DNA of 32,684 bases from NCBI GenBank assembly GCA_002363515.1, contig DEVX01000014.1, forward strand, positions 1 to 32,684. Direction: 5' to 3'. Every line of letters begins with the position of its first letter. Position 1 is the stretch's first letter. Positions 1-6,161 of the stretch are shown here, piece after piece. The position numbers were made by a program, and so were the translations under genes. Below the pieces are notes generated by a model. That model did not search any database. It was not told the DNA's origin and worked only from the letters and a program-made list of their open reading frames with translations. Origin of the DNA: Candidatus Saccharibacteria bacterium UBA3225 (GTDB lineage Bacteria; Patescibacteriota; Saccharimonadia; Saccharimonadales; Saccharimonadaceae).

Positions 1-1210
1 GGTCGGAGACTTTTGCAATCAAGGCGGTGATGATTTGTTGTTGATTTTGACCACGGTGGCGGTCGCCGGATGAGTACGAGTAGCGTTCGCGAGCATATAG
101 AAGCGCACATTCGGAGTTGAGATGTTGATTGCCTTGCACGAAGGTGCAATTGCCGCGCTTGAAGGCGGTGTCGGAATAGATATCGATTCCATCAACAGCA
201 TCGACGACTTTCGTAAGCGTAGTAAAACCAACTTTGATAGTGTAGTTTATTTTGATATCGAGAAGATCTTCTATGGTGGTTTTACTCATATCGATACCAT
301 AGATGCCGGCGTGGGTTAGCTTATCTTTTGTGCCGGTGGTGCCATGAAGTTGAACGTAATAGTCGCGCGGGATTGATACGAGGAGGATTTTGAAATCTTT
401 TGGATTGACGACGGCGAGGATATTAACATCGCTACGTGCGGTTTCGGTAATGGCGCCGCGCGAATCGGAGCCGGAAATATAGAGGATGAACGGCTCAGTT
501 GTGACGTTTACGGGTTTGCGATTGTCTGGCGCGTCCATGCGGACCTCGAATTCGTAAATTGAGGTGCTTTCGTCCACAAACTTATTGTCAGCTTCTTCGA
601 GGAAGTCGAGATAACTTTGGTTAATGACAATGGCGGCAACATTAAAGTCGTAAATTGCGGCAATCATGGAGCCGATTTCGGAATACTTTTTGGCTTTAAA
701 GTCGACGGCGTTTTTTAGGGCTTTTTGGGTATTGTTGAGGTTTGGGTTAGTGTCGAGGAGGCCAATATGCTGGCGAGAAAGTTGAGAAACTTCTTTATAG
801 CTACTGTTTTTAAGGACGCGAACTTGATAAATTTGAGTTTCATAATGCGCTCCTGTAATTTGCTCGACAAAGTTGATGGTTTGGCGGGCGTATTTGTAAC
901 CAAACGAGCCAGCGACAATTAGTGCGATAGCGACAATGGCGCAAACAATTTTAATAATAAGCCCTGCGCGCTTGCTGATAACTAATTTATATAAGTTAAA
1001 ACAGAAGATGCTGATGAGCGTGATTAGTACGGTGAAGAATTGCCAGCTTTGTAGAAGGTTTAGTTTCGCTAATGCCGTTAGCAGTAGGCCATTAGTGACA
1101 GCTTGGGCGGCAAGCAAAATACAATATACAACTTTTAAGCCATCGCGAGGAGTGCGCTCTTCGGAAGTATGCTTGTGGGTATGCCCTTTTGTGCCCTTTG
1201 TTTTTGTCAT
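1..1210 (-). CDS. LytR-CpsA-Psr (LCP) family envelope ligase, C-terminus cut by window edge
   Basis: LCP proteins attach undecaprenyl-linked glycopolymers (teichoic acids, capsule) to peptidoglycan on the outer face of the membrane. I translated the minus strand from the ATG at 1210; 403 codons stay open to the left edge. Three hydrophobic segments lie at about residues 27-47, 56-76 and 82-104, as in the three-helix CpsA type. An accessory stretch follows to about 235, then the LCP domain: SDSRG at 248-252, RSD at 259-261, the IPRDYY signature near 280-285, KLTHA near 297-301, and the arginine-rich ARERY (373-377) and DRHRGQNQ (383-390). These include the Asp/Arg residues that bind the pyrophosphate head group in this family. 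No Shine-Dalgarno precedes the ATG; a -10-like AATAAT lies 7 nt upstream, predicting a leaderless mRNA. The C-terminal end lies outside the window. It probably acts on polymers made by the 15.6-22.8 kb cluster (inference). Confidence 0.9.
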   Translation of the reverse strand, partial: MTKTKGTKGHTHKHTSEERTPRDGLKVVYCILLAAQAVTNGLLLTALAKLNLLQSWQFFTVLITLISIFCFNLYKLVISKRAGLIIKIVCAIVAIALIVAGSFGYKYARQTINFVEQITGAHYETQIYQVRVLKNSSYKEVSQLSRQHIGLLDTNPNLNNTQKALKNAVDFKAKKYSEIGSMIAAIYDFNVAAIVINQSYLDFLEEADNKFVDESTSIYEFEVRMDAPDNRKPVNVTTEPFILYISGSDSRGAITETARSDVNILAVVNPKDFKILLVSIPRDYYVQLHGTTGTKDKLTHAGIYGIDMSKTTIEDLLDIKINYTIKVGFTTLTKVVDAVDGIDIYSDTAFKRGNCTFVQGNQHLNSECALLYARERYSYSSGDRHRGQNQQQIITALIAKVSD

Positions 1211-1217
1211 GAATATT

Positions 1218-1226
1218 ATTATTACA
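1218..1226 (-). promoter_or_regulatory. Predicted extended -10 of LCP gene, leaderless
   Basis: On the minus strand TGT-AATAAT is followed by 7 nt and the ATG at 1210. The expected transcription start falls on or beside the start codon and no ribosome site is present. The -10 is a weaker match than at the other leaderless genes. Confidence 0.4.
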
Positions 1227-1271
1227 TGATTTGCCCCTTGCTGCAAATCGATGCGAACGGGCAGATTGTGG

Positions 1272-2312
1272 TTAATCGATTAAATTTAAGTATTGTTCTA
1301 GGCACCAAACGAGCCAACGCTGATCGCCATTCATGGGGTCGACGCAATGTGGCCAGAATTCTGGGCGAGTTGGACCTTGCCAATCTTTGAGCCACTCATT
1401 CATTGGGCGTGGCATTGGTGTTTTTGGCGGAGCTTCAAAACCTGGGTAGAGTTTAGTGAAAACTTCACGAATGAGGTATTTGTTTTCGCCTTTGCGAATG
1501 CGTGCGAGGTCGAGCGGTTCGTCTAATACGGTATACGAATATGGTAGGAAATGCTCGATGCCGGCTGTTTCGCAAGCGTTGTAGTAGGAGTTAATCGCTT
1601 CTTTAATGAAGGGGCCGTTATTAAATTGATGCACATCGACCATGCCATTATGGGTGCATTCGTGCACTGGATCGAGAATGAGCTGGCTTTCCTTGAGGGC
1701 TGCGTATGGCTTGACGTAGGTGTAGCGATCGATAAAATCTCCAACGGTCCAATCTTGAGAAAGTAGCATGCTAAGGCCGCCGTATTTAAGGTCGGCGCTT
1801 TCGCCGTAGATTAAAACGTCAACGCCATCTTTTTTGGCTTGTAGGCCAGCTTTGTACATTTGGACTTCGATAGAATGAAAAGGCATGCCTTTATGTTTGA
1901 GGAGGTCTGGCGTTAGTTTTTCGAAATCTTCCCAGTATATTTCGACAATGCGATGGTCGAGGCCACAGGCTTTGGCATGTAGGGCGGCGCCTGGAGTTTC
2001 ATCCGTGACTTCAATGCCAGGTACTACACATTTAAAAGTATAGGCGATGGTGCCTTTGGGTAGAAACTTTGCGAGAATAGCGGAGTCGATGCCGCTGGAT
2101 AGACAGAGCGCGACTTTTTTGCCGCTGGCGACGATTTCTTCAACTTGTTGTTTTAGAGCGTCGTGTAACTCGTCGGAATTATGCACCTTGAAGCGAGGCT
2201 TGGGTGGCATTTGAGTGTTGCGTGGGTATTTATTACTGAAGGTTTTCTTTGGGTCGATGATAGTGCGATACATTAAGTAGCTACTAGAGCAGTATGTACG
2301 ATCTTCTTGCAT
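1272..2312 (-). CDS. Asparagine-synthase-like PP-loop ATP-dependent protein without glutaminase domain
   Basis: 346 residues. A PP-loop ATP pyrophosphatase motif SSGIDSA sits at 72-78 after a hydrophobic strand (KKVALCL), and a later GESADLKYGG matches the synthetase region of AsnB-type enzymes. Family members adenylate a carboxylate and transfer ammonia to it. The N-terminal glutamine amidotransferase domain with its Cys2 nucleophile is absent, so it must use free ammonia, a separate amidase, or another acceptor. It starts 13 nt after the tagD-like gene and is surely co-transcribed; together they could make and attach an amidated or CDP-linked substituent to an envelope polymer (inference). 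Start at 2312 gives the full open frame; no strong ribosome site was seen, so a slightly shorter form is possible. Family assignment is good, substrate unknown. Confidence 0.8.
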   Translation of the reverse strand: MQEDRTYCSSSYLMYRTIIDPKKTFSNKYPRNTQMPPKPRFKVHNSDELHDALKQQVEEIVASGKKVALCLSSGIDSAILAKFLPKGTIAYTFKCVVPGIEVTDETPGAALHAKACGLDHRIVEIYWEDFEKLTPDLLKHKGMPFHSIEVQMYKAGLQAKKDGVDVLIYGESADLKYGGLSMLLSQDWTVGDFIDRYTYVKPYAALKESQLILDPVHECTHNGMVDVHQFNNGPFIKEAINSYYNACETAGIEHFLPYSYTVLDEPLDLARIRKGENKYLIREVFTKLYPGFEAPPKTPMPRPMNEWLKDWQGPTRPEFWPHCVDPMNGDQRWLVWCLEQYLNLID

Positions 2313-2325
2313 TTTTTAATCCTCT

Positions 2326-2769
2326 CTAACTCAAATCGCGTAAATCTTGAGATTTTTTATTTCGTACGGCGCTAAGGGCCTTATGAATTTGCGTGCTGCT
2401 AATTCCTTTGGTATATGGAAAATAAACTATTTTGATGCCGGCCTTGGCGAACTCTTCTTCATATTCATTCCATTTTGGGGTATTGTGCCAATCGTCGCCG
2501 ACAAACATATAACTAGCGCCAAGCTTTTGGCACATGTTGAGTTTGTCCATGTCGTATTGTGGCACGACTACGTCAACGTATTTACAGCTACGAACAATTT
2601 CAGCGCGGTCTGCGTATGGGATCATGGCCTTTTTGCCTTTGTATTTGACAAGCTCGTCAACGGTTACGCCGACAACGAGTTTATCGACCATGCTTTTTGC
2701 GTTTCTGAGAAGATTAAGATGTCCGATATGAAATAGATCAAAAACTCCTGCTGTATAACCGATTATCAT
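2326..2769 (-). CDS. TagD-like glycerol-3-phosphate/phosphocholine-type cytidylyltransferase
   Basis: 147 residues, the normal length for TagD-type enzymes, which join CTP and a phosphorylated alcohol to a CDP-alcohol plus pyrophosphate in the cytoplasm. The nucleotidyltransferase signature HIGH is at 14-17 (in GVFDLFHIGHLNLL), a basic PYADR at 51-55, and the second signature KGISSTQI at 121-128 corresponds to RTEGISTT. Specificity (glycerol phosphate, ribitol phosphate, choline, ethanolamine) cannot be read from sequence. First gene of a two-gene unit with the PP-loop protein. A terminator lies upstream at 2808-2833, so it has its own promoter: TGT-TAAAAT ends 6 nt before the ATG, predicting a leaderless mRNA. 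Confidence 0.85.
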   Translation of the reverse strand: MIIGYTAGVFDLFHIGHLNLLRNAKSMVDKLVVGVTVDELVKYKGKKAMIPYADRAEIVRSCKYVDVVVPQYDMDKLNMCQKLGASYMFVGDDWHNTPKWNEYEEEFAKAGIKIVYFPYTKGISSTQIHKALSAVRNKKSQDLRDLS

Positions 2770-2775
2770 GAAACT

Positions 2776-2784
2776 ATTTTAACA
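2776..2784 (-). promoter_or_regulatory. Predicted extended -10 of tagD-like gene, leaderless
   Basis: TGT-TAAAAT on the minus strand, 6 nt before the ATG at 2769. No ribosome site between. Confidence 0.55.
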
Positions 2785-2807
2785 TCGACTACTAAATTCT
2801 TTGCATG

Positions 2808-2833
2808 AAAAAAGGGGCTCGCAATGAGCCCCT
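2808..2833 (-). terminator. Rho-independent terminator of the 2871 gene
   Basis: Perfect 8-bp stem AGGGGCTC/GAGCCCCT with a 5-nt loop, followed on the minus strand by six T. Confidence 0.9.
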
Positions 2834-2870
2834 GTTGAGGTACGTGAAAGCCTAAGCAGCCGGACTGGCC

Positions 2871-3407
2871 TTACTTGATCTCTGCGGAATAAGTTACACC
2901 GTCTTCTTTTTCCTGCCAGAGCATGATCGAAGTGACAATTCCGAGCCGCTGCGGACCAAGCTCATAAAGAAGCTCTTCGTCGTCCATCATGACGATAACC
3001 TGTTCCGCGAAATAGACGCCTTTGTCCATGAGGAGCTGGCGCTGGGCTGCCGTCAGCGTGATGACATCCTCGAGAGGAGTGTATTCATATTCATCGTCCT
3101 CTTCTTCGAATTCCTGGTCGACGCACTTTTCGTCGCAGGCGGGATTCGGGTTGTCTGCGGGTGCGTTTTCCTGATCTTCGGCGTCCGGTGCTTCTTCGTC
3201 ATCCATCTCGTCGCAATTGCCGTACAGACCCGTTGCGGCCTCGACAACGCCTTCAAAGAAGGTGTGGAGTGCTGCGCCGATTACGGGATTTGCGCTGAGA
3301 ACAACGGTTCCGGTCTTGCTCTTGAGTGCTTCTTCGATTGCACCCTTAAGCTGATCCTTATTTTCGGTATCTCCAACTACAAAAAAGCTTACTGCTGCCA
3401 TAGACAT
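2871..3407 (-). CDS. Orphan acidic protein with possible helix-hairpin-helix C-terminus
   Basis: 178 residues, not recognised. An N-terminal alpha/beta-looking segment (1-60, MSMAAVSFFVVGDTENKD...) is followed by a very acidic, Cys-containing linker (about 63-112, rich in D and E) and a C-terminal block from about 115. In that block the spacing LTAAQRQLL..GV.FAEQV....DEELL.. LGPQRLG resembles the helix-hairpin-helix of the RNA polymerase alpha C-terminal domain; this is a pattern impression only. No signal peptide or membrane segment. Strong ribosome site AAGGAGG before the ATG at 3407, own promoter at 3553-3581, a roughly 140-nt leader with two stem-loops, and own terminator at 2808. Base composition is visibly GC-richer than the flanking polysaccharide-type genes, consistent with an acquired cassette. 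Real gene likely; function unknown. Confidence 0.75.
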   Translation of the reverse strand: MSMAAVSFFVVGDTENKDQLKGAIEEALKSKTGTVVLSANPVIGAALHTFFEGVVEAATGLYGNCDEMDDEEAPDAEDQENAPADNPNPACDEKCVDQEFEEEDDEYEYTPLEDVITLTAAQRQLLMDKGVYFAEQVIVMMDDEELLYELGPQRLGIVTSIMLWQEKEDGVTYSAEIK

Positions 3408-3451
3408 TTCCTCCTTTTCTTGAAACTATGGCGTTGATGTGTGTCTGCCGT

Positions 3452-3471
3452 CGGCTGATATTTTTCAGCCG
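3452..3471 (-). other. Leader stem-loop upstream of 2871 gene
   Basis: Perfect 7-bp inverted repeat CGGCTGA/TCAGCCG with a 6-nt loop inside the untranslated leader. No T-run follows on the minus strand, so it is not an intrinsic terminator; it may be a structural or regulatory element. Confidence 0.5.
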
Positions 3472-3525
3472 CGAAGTAGAAAGGTCGATTACCGATATTT
3501 CTGCTTTGCAGCTGAAAAAACTTTC

Positions 3526-3547
3526 ACGTTAAGGTGCAATTTAACGT
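3526..3547 (-). other. 5'-terminal mRNA stem-loop of 2871 transcript
   Basis: ACGTTAA/TTAACGT with an 8-nt loop, beginning at the start site predicted from the -10 box at 3553. Similar 5'-end stems occur on three family A transcripts. Confidence 0.5.
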
Positions 3548-3552
3548 TGTTT

Positions 3553-3581
3553 ATTATAGCATAAAAATGGAATTTCGTCTA
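3553..3581 (-). promoter_or_regulatory. Promoter of 2871 gene
   Basis: Minus-strand TAGACG, 17-nt spacer, then extended -10 TGC-TATAAT (the -10 is exact). Confidence 0.7.
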
Positions 3582-3597
3582 GTATGTTTTTTGCAAG

Positions 3598-3622
3598 AAA
3601 AACCCCGCAGCTGAGTGCGGGG
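3598..3622 (-). terminator. Terminator of family A gene 3650
   Basis: 7-bp stem CCCCGCA/TGCGGGG, 6-nt loop, five T on the minus strand. Confidence 0.9.
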
Positions 3623-3649
3623 CGAACCATTACGATGCTCGTGGAGGCT

Positions 3650-4249
3650 TCAATAATTCTCGATTGCTTTTTGGATCTTTGCCAAGCAAGCATTGCAGTA
3701 ACATAACGTGCCGTCGTATGGCGGGTAGCTAAAGCTGTTCGTTCGGTTGTTGAACTCCCTCTTCGACATAACGCACGTATATAAATTGTCGCAGTGCTCT
3801 CTTACGCCAAGGAAATGGCCGAGGATATGCTTGATACTGAAAATCGCCAGATTGTCGCGCTCAAAGGTGGTGTTGACATCTCGAAGGGTCACCAGTGCGA
3901 TATTACTGTAGTGATACTCAAAGGACTCCTCTTTTCTGATATCCATTAGCTGTGCAGTGAATACAATAAAAAAGTCGGCTCGGGAAAATCGATTATTGCA
4001 AATAGCGGAAAAGGACGAGATAGCGTTGCTACTGTCGATAGTCCATTTACCCCTTTTCATGTAGAGATTTCCGTTGCGTATGATTTCGTGCGCATTGCGG
4101 TAGTCGTCAATGATGCCATTTGTACCAATGAGGCGAAAATCGAATTTTTCTGGGAATACTTTTTCGACCTCTTCACAGGCGCCTTTGAAGTCGACGGTGT
4201 CGTCAATGTCCGGTGTCCACATGAGAGCTACGGTGATTTTTCTTGACAT
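3650..4249 (-). CDS. Family A-1: archaemetzincin-like protein lacking the catalytic Glu
   Basis: 199 residues. The C-terminal half carries H141-I-L-G-H145, H152-C153, C159-V-M161 and C185-x-x-C188. Known archaemetzincins read HExxHxxGxxHC-x4-C-x-M-x17-CxxC: three His hold the catalytic zinc and four Cys a structural zinc. Here all ligand positions can be matched, but the catalytic Glu is Ile142, so peptidase activity should be lost. Compared with its three paralogs this copy has Cx5C instead of Cx4C and lacks the C-terminal W..(E/Q)PS tail. The N-terminal part (WTPDI... FDFRLIGTNGII) aligns with the others. Cytoplasmic, no signal peptide. Ribosome site AGGAGGTGA, promoter TTGACA-N17-CATAAT at 4324-4352, own terminator. 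The archaemetzincin link is my motif reading; function unknown. Confidence 0.8.
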   Translation of the reverse strand: MSRKITVALMWTPDIDDTVDFKGACEEVEKVFPEKFDFRLIGTNGIIDDYRNAHEIIRNGNLYMKRGKWTIDSSNAISSFSAICNNRFSRADFFIVFTAQLMDIRKEESFEYHYSNIALVTLRDVNTTFERDNLAIFSIKHILGHFLGVREHCDNLYTCVMSKREFNNRTNSFSYPPYDGTLCYCNACLAKIQKAIENY

Positions 4250-4323
4250 TCTTCACCTCCTGAAAAATGCACAACTGAAGTTTTTGGTTCCTAAAGTGCG
4301 CGCCAAAAATGGTTAGCTTTGTT

Positions 4324-4352
4324 ATTATGAATATTTTTGAGCGAATTGTCAA
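4324..4352 (-). promoter_or_regulatory. Promoter of family A-1 (TTGACA-N17-CATAAT)
   Basis: Consensus -35 TTGACA at 4347-4352, 17-nt spacer, -10 CATAAT at 4324-4329. The same boxes and spacing occur upstream of family A-3 and A-4. Confidence 0.85.
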
Positions 4353-4366
4353 TTGGGGCGTGATGC

Positions 4367-5368
4367 CTATTGATGTAGTTTTAGATATTGCAAGGTGTCA
4401 GTGATGGCATCCTCGATAGTTAACTGGGTTTTCCAGCCAAGCTCCGCATTTGCTTTGGAAGAGTTAGCCCAGACGGCGCCGAGATCACCAGGACGACGGT
4501 CGACGATTTCGTATGGGATTTTTTGGCCCGAAATACGTTCAAAACTATAGATGAGCTCTAGAACAGAGTTGGCAGTGCCGGTGCCAAGATTGTAGATATT
4601 AACACCTTTTTGCATATGTTCGAGGGCGGCGATATGGCCCTTGGCTAGGTCTACGACATGGATAAAATCACGTTGGCCAGTACCATCTGGAGTATCGTAA
4701 TCATTGCCAAAGACTTTGAGTTTAGCAATCTTGCCTTGAGCAACGCGGATAATTACTGGCATGATGTTGTTTGGGATGCCGTTAGGATCTTCGCCAATGA
4801 GACCAGATGGGTGATTGCCAATTGGATTAAAATAGCGCAATAGCGTGATTGATAATTCTGGGTGACCGGCACTGATGTCCTTAAGAATTTCTTCGATAAT
4901 AAACTTTGTACGGCCGTACGGATTAGTAATGCCCTGCCCGGTCGTCATCGACTCGAAACATTCGGGAGAATCTTGAGTGCCATAAACAGTGGCGGAACTG
5001 CTGAAAATGAGACGATTGACTTTGTGATCAAGCATGCATTTGATAACATTGAGCGTACTGACAATATTGTTGTGATGATATTCGTATGGTTTAGTCTGTG
5101 ATTCGCTGACGGATTTTAGACCGGCAAAATGCATGACGGCGTAATAATCGTTGTTCTGAAATAATCTGTCAAGAGCGGGCTTGTCTAATAAATCTTGTTG
5201 ATAAAAAGTTGGTTTTTTGCCAGTAATTTCTGCGATTTTGTCTATGACGGAAGCCTTACTGTTGTAGAGATTATCGATAATGTCGACATCGTAGCCAGCA
5301 TCGAGTAATTCTACTGCGGTATGAGAGCCAATAAAACCAGTACCGCCAGTTACGAGAATCTTTTTCAT
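4367..5368 (-). CDS. galE: UDP-glucose 4-epimerase
   Basis: 333 residues, full length for GalE, the NAD-dependent enzyme that interconverts UDP-glucose and UDP-galactose (some members also the N-acetyl sugars). NAD-binding TGGTGFIGSH is at 7-16, the catalytic serine region FSSSATVYG at 122-130, and the catalytic pair Y151/K155 in NPYGRTK. LRYFNPIG and the RRPGDLGAVWA region near the C-terminus are typical of the family. It supplies galactose-type donors, probably for the polysaccharide cluster at 15.6-22.8 kb. It stands alone between two family A genes. No ribosome site; extended -10 TGA-TATAAT ends 8 nt before the ATG, so the mRNA should be almost leaderless. Confidence 0.95.
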   Translation of the reverse strand: MKKILVTGGTGFIGSHTAVELLDAGYDVDIIDNLYNSKASVIDKIAEITGKKPTFYQQDLLDKPALDRLFQNNDYYAVMHFAGLKSVSESQTKPYEYHHNNIVSTLNVIKCMLDHKVNRLIFSSSATVYGTQDSPECFESMTTGQGITNPYGRTKFIIEEILKDISAGHPELSITLLRYFNPIGNHPSGLIGEDPNGIPNNIMPVIIRVAQGKIAKLKVFGNDYDTPDGTGQRDFIHVVDLAKGHIAALEHMQKGVNIYNLGTGTANSVLELIYSFERISGQKIPYEIVDRRPGDLGAVWANSSKANAELGWKTQLTIEDAITDTLQYLKLHQ

Positions 5369-5376
5369 ATAGAGAT

Positions 5377-5385
5377 ATTATATCA
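5377..5385 (-). promoter_or_regulatory. Extended -10 of galE, leaderless
   Basis: TGA-TATAAT on the minus strand, 8 nt before the ATG at 5368. The -35 zone overlaps the terminator of the upstream family A gene and shows no good hexamer. Confidence 0.65.
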
Positions 5386-5390
5386 TGACG

Positions 5391-5417
5391 AAAAACCTCC
5401 GTCGGTATTGACGGAGG
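5391..5417 (-). terminator. Terminator of family A-2
   Basis: 8-bp stem CCTCCGTC/GACGGAGG, 6-nt loop, then TTTTT on the minus strand. The stem is identical to that of the A-4 terminator at 11422-11448; only the loop differs. Confidence 0.9.
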
Positions 5418-5424
5418 TATAATA

Positions 5425-6063
5425 CTAGCGGGAATCGGAGACGCATGAAGGCTCGTTGACCCATATGCGACTTTTTTGAATCTTTTGCCAACATCCCTCG
5501 CAAAAGCCGCTATATTTGGCGGAAGGCGCGATGTGCTGCATAATGGATTCCCGACTGCTCATTCTATGCATGATGCAGTACGGATTGTCGCAATGCGTTT
5601 CGTTCCGTCCGAGATAAATGTGTCCTAACACGTGCCTCAGCATGACGGATGCCGCTTTACGTATTTCATCGTCACTATTGCAAAATTCGAGTGAAATGAT
5701 TGCGGAGCGAGTATCATAATCGTCGTACCTGCAATTTTCTTTTCCCGAGATCGGTTGACGCGTAAAAACAATAGTAAGGTTGCGTAGCTCGAAATTCATA
5801 ATTTCCGAAGTTAAGGAGCTTACTAAAGGATGAGAGTTGATTGTCCAACAGCCGCGCTCCGAATCCATCTGTAGATAACCTTTGATGTACTCGTCTGTGT
5901 CCTTGAAGTCTTTGTAGACTTCGCCTCTGCGCAAAAGGTAGAAATCAAAACCTGGTAGTGCGGCTGCACACTCTTGAACAATCTCTTCAAAGATTGGTCT
6001 ATATTTCTCAAGTTCTGAAGTCCAAGTAATAGTTGTTGGTCTGAGCCAACTGCTATGTCCCAT
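5425..6063 (-). CDS. Family A-2: archaemetzincin-like protein lacking the catalytic Glu
   Basis: 212 residues from the ATG at 6063, chosen over one 11 codons upstream because AAAGGGGGT lies just before it and the same arrangement recurs at A-4. Ligand-like residues: H144-V-L-G-H148, H157-C158, C163-I-M165, C188-x-x-C191. The Glu of HExxH is Val145, and the segment between the second and third His is longer than in archaemetzincins. A conserved ITWTSELEKY opens the domain and a beta-strand TIVFTRQPISG precedes the His motif. The protein is very similar to A-4 (long identical blocks such as FKDTD, RYDDYDTR, EIRKA, RIWVNEPS), so the pair is a recent duplication. Cytoplasmic; own promoter and terminator. 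Function unknown. Confidence 0.82.
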   Translation of the reverse strand: MGHSSWLRPTTITWTSELEKYRPIFEEIVQECAAALPGFDFYLLRRGEVYKDFKDTDEYIKGYLQMDSERGCWTINSHPLVSSLTSEIMNFELRNLTIVFTRQPISGKENCRYDDYDTRSAIISLEFCNSDDEIRKAASVMLRHVLGHIYLGRNETHCDNPYCIMHRMSSRESIMQHIAPSAKYSGFCEGCWQKIQKSRIWVNEPSCVSDSR

Positions 6064-6111
6064 AAATACCCCCTTTCTTTGATGCAAAAGTAACATTACC
6101 GAAAAGATACG

Positions 6112-6123
6112 CCTCTAGAGAGG
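6112..6123 (-). other. 5'-end hairpin of A-2 leader
   Basis: CCTC-TAGA-GAGG (plus-strand reading) at the predicted mRNA 5' end; A-4 has CCTC-GCAT-GAGG at the equivalent place. Confidence 0.4.
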
Positions 6124-6131
6124 TTAGGCCT

Positions 6132-6161
6132 ATTATAAAACGTATTCGCAGTTTCTGACTA
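6132..6161 (-). promoter_or_regulatory. Promoter of family A-2
   Basis: Exact -10 TATAAT at 6132-6137 with a weak -35 TAGTCA 18 nt upstream. The -35 overlaps the stop codon of the KAP gene. It differs from the TTGACA-N17-CATAAT of the other three family A promoters. Confidence 0.55.

Noticed and set aside
1..922. Short open frames at the left edge on both strands
   Set aside because: All are shadows of the LCP gene, which is open along the whole minus strand from 1210 to the edge.
6063..6096. Upstream start of family A-2
   Set aside because: The 11 extra codons would span the AAAGGGGG ribosome site; the paralogs start at the equivalent of 6063.
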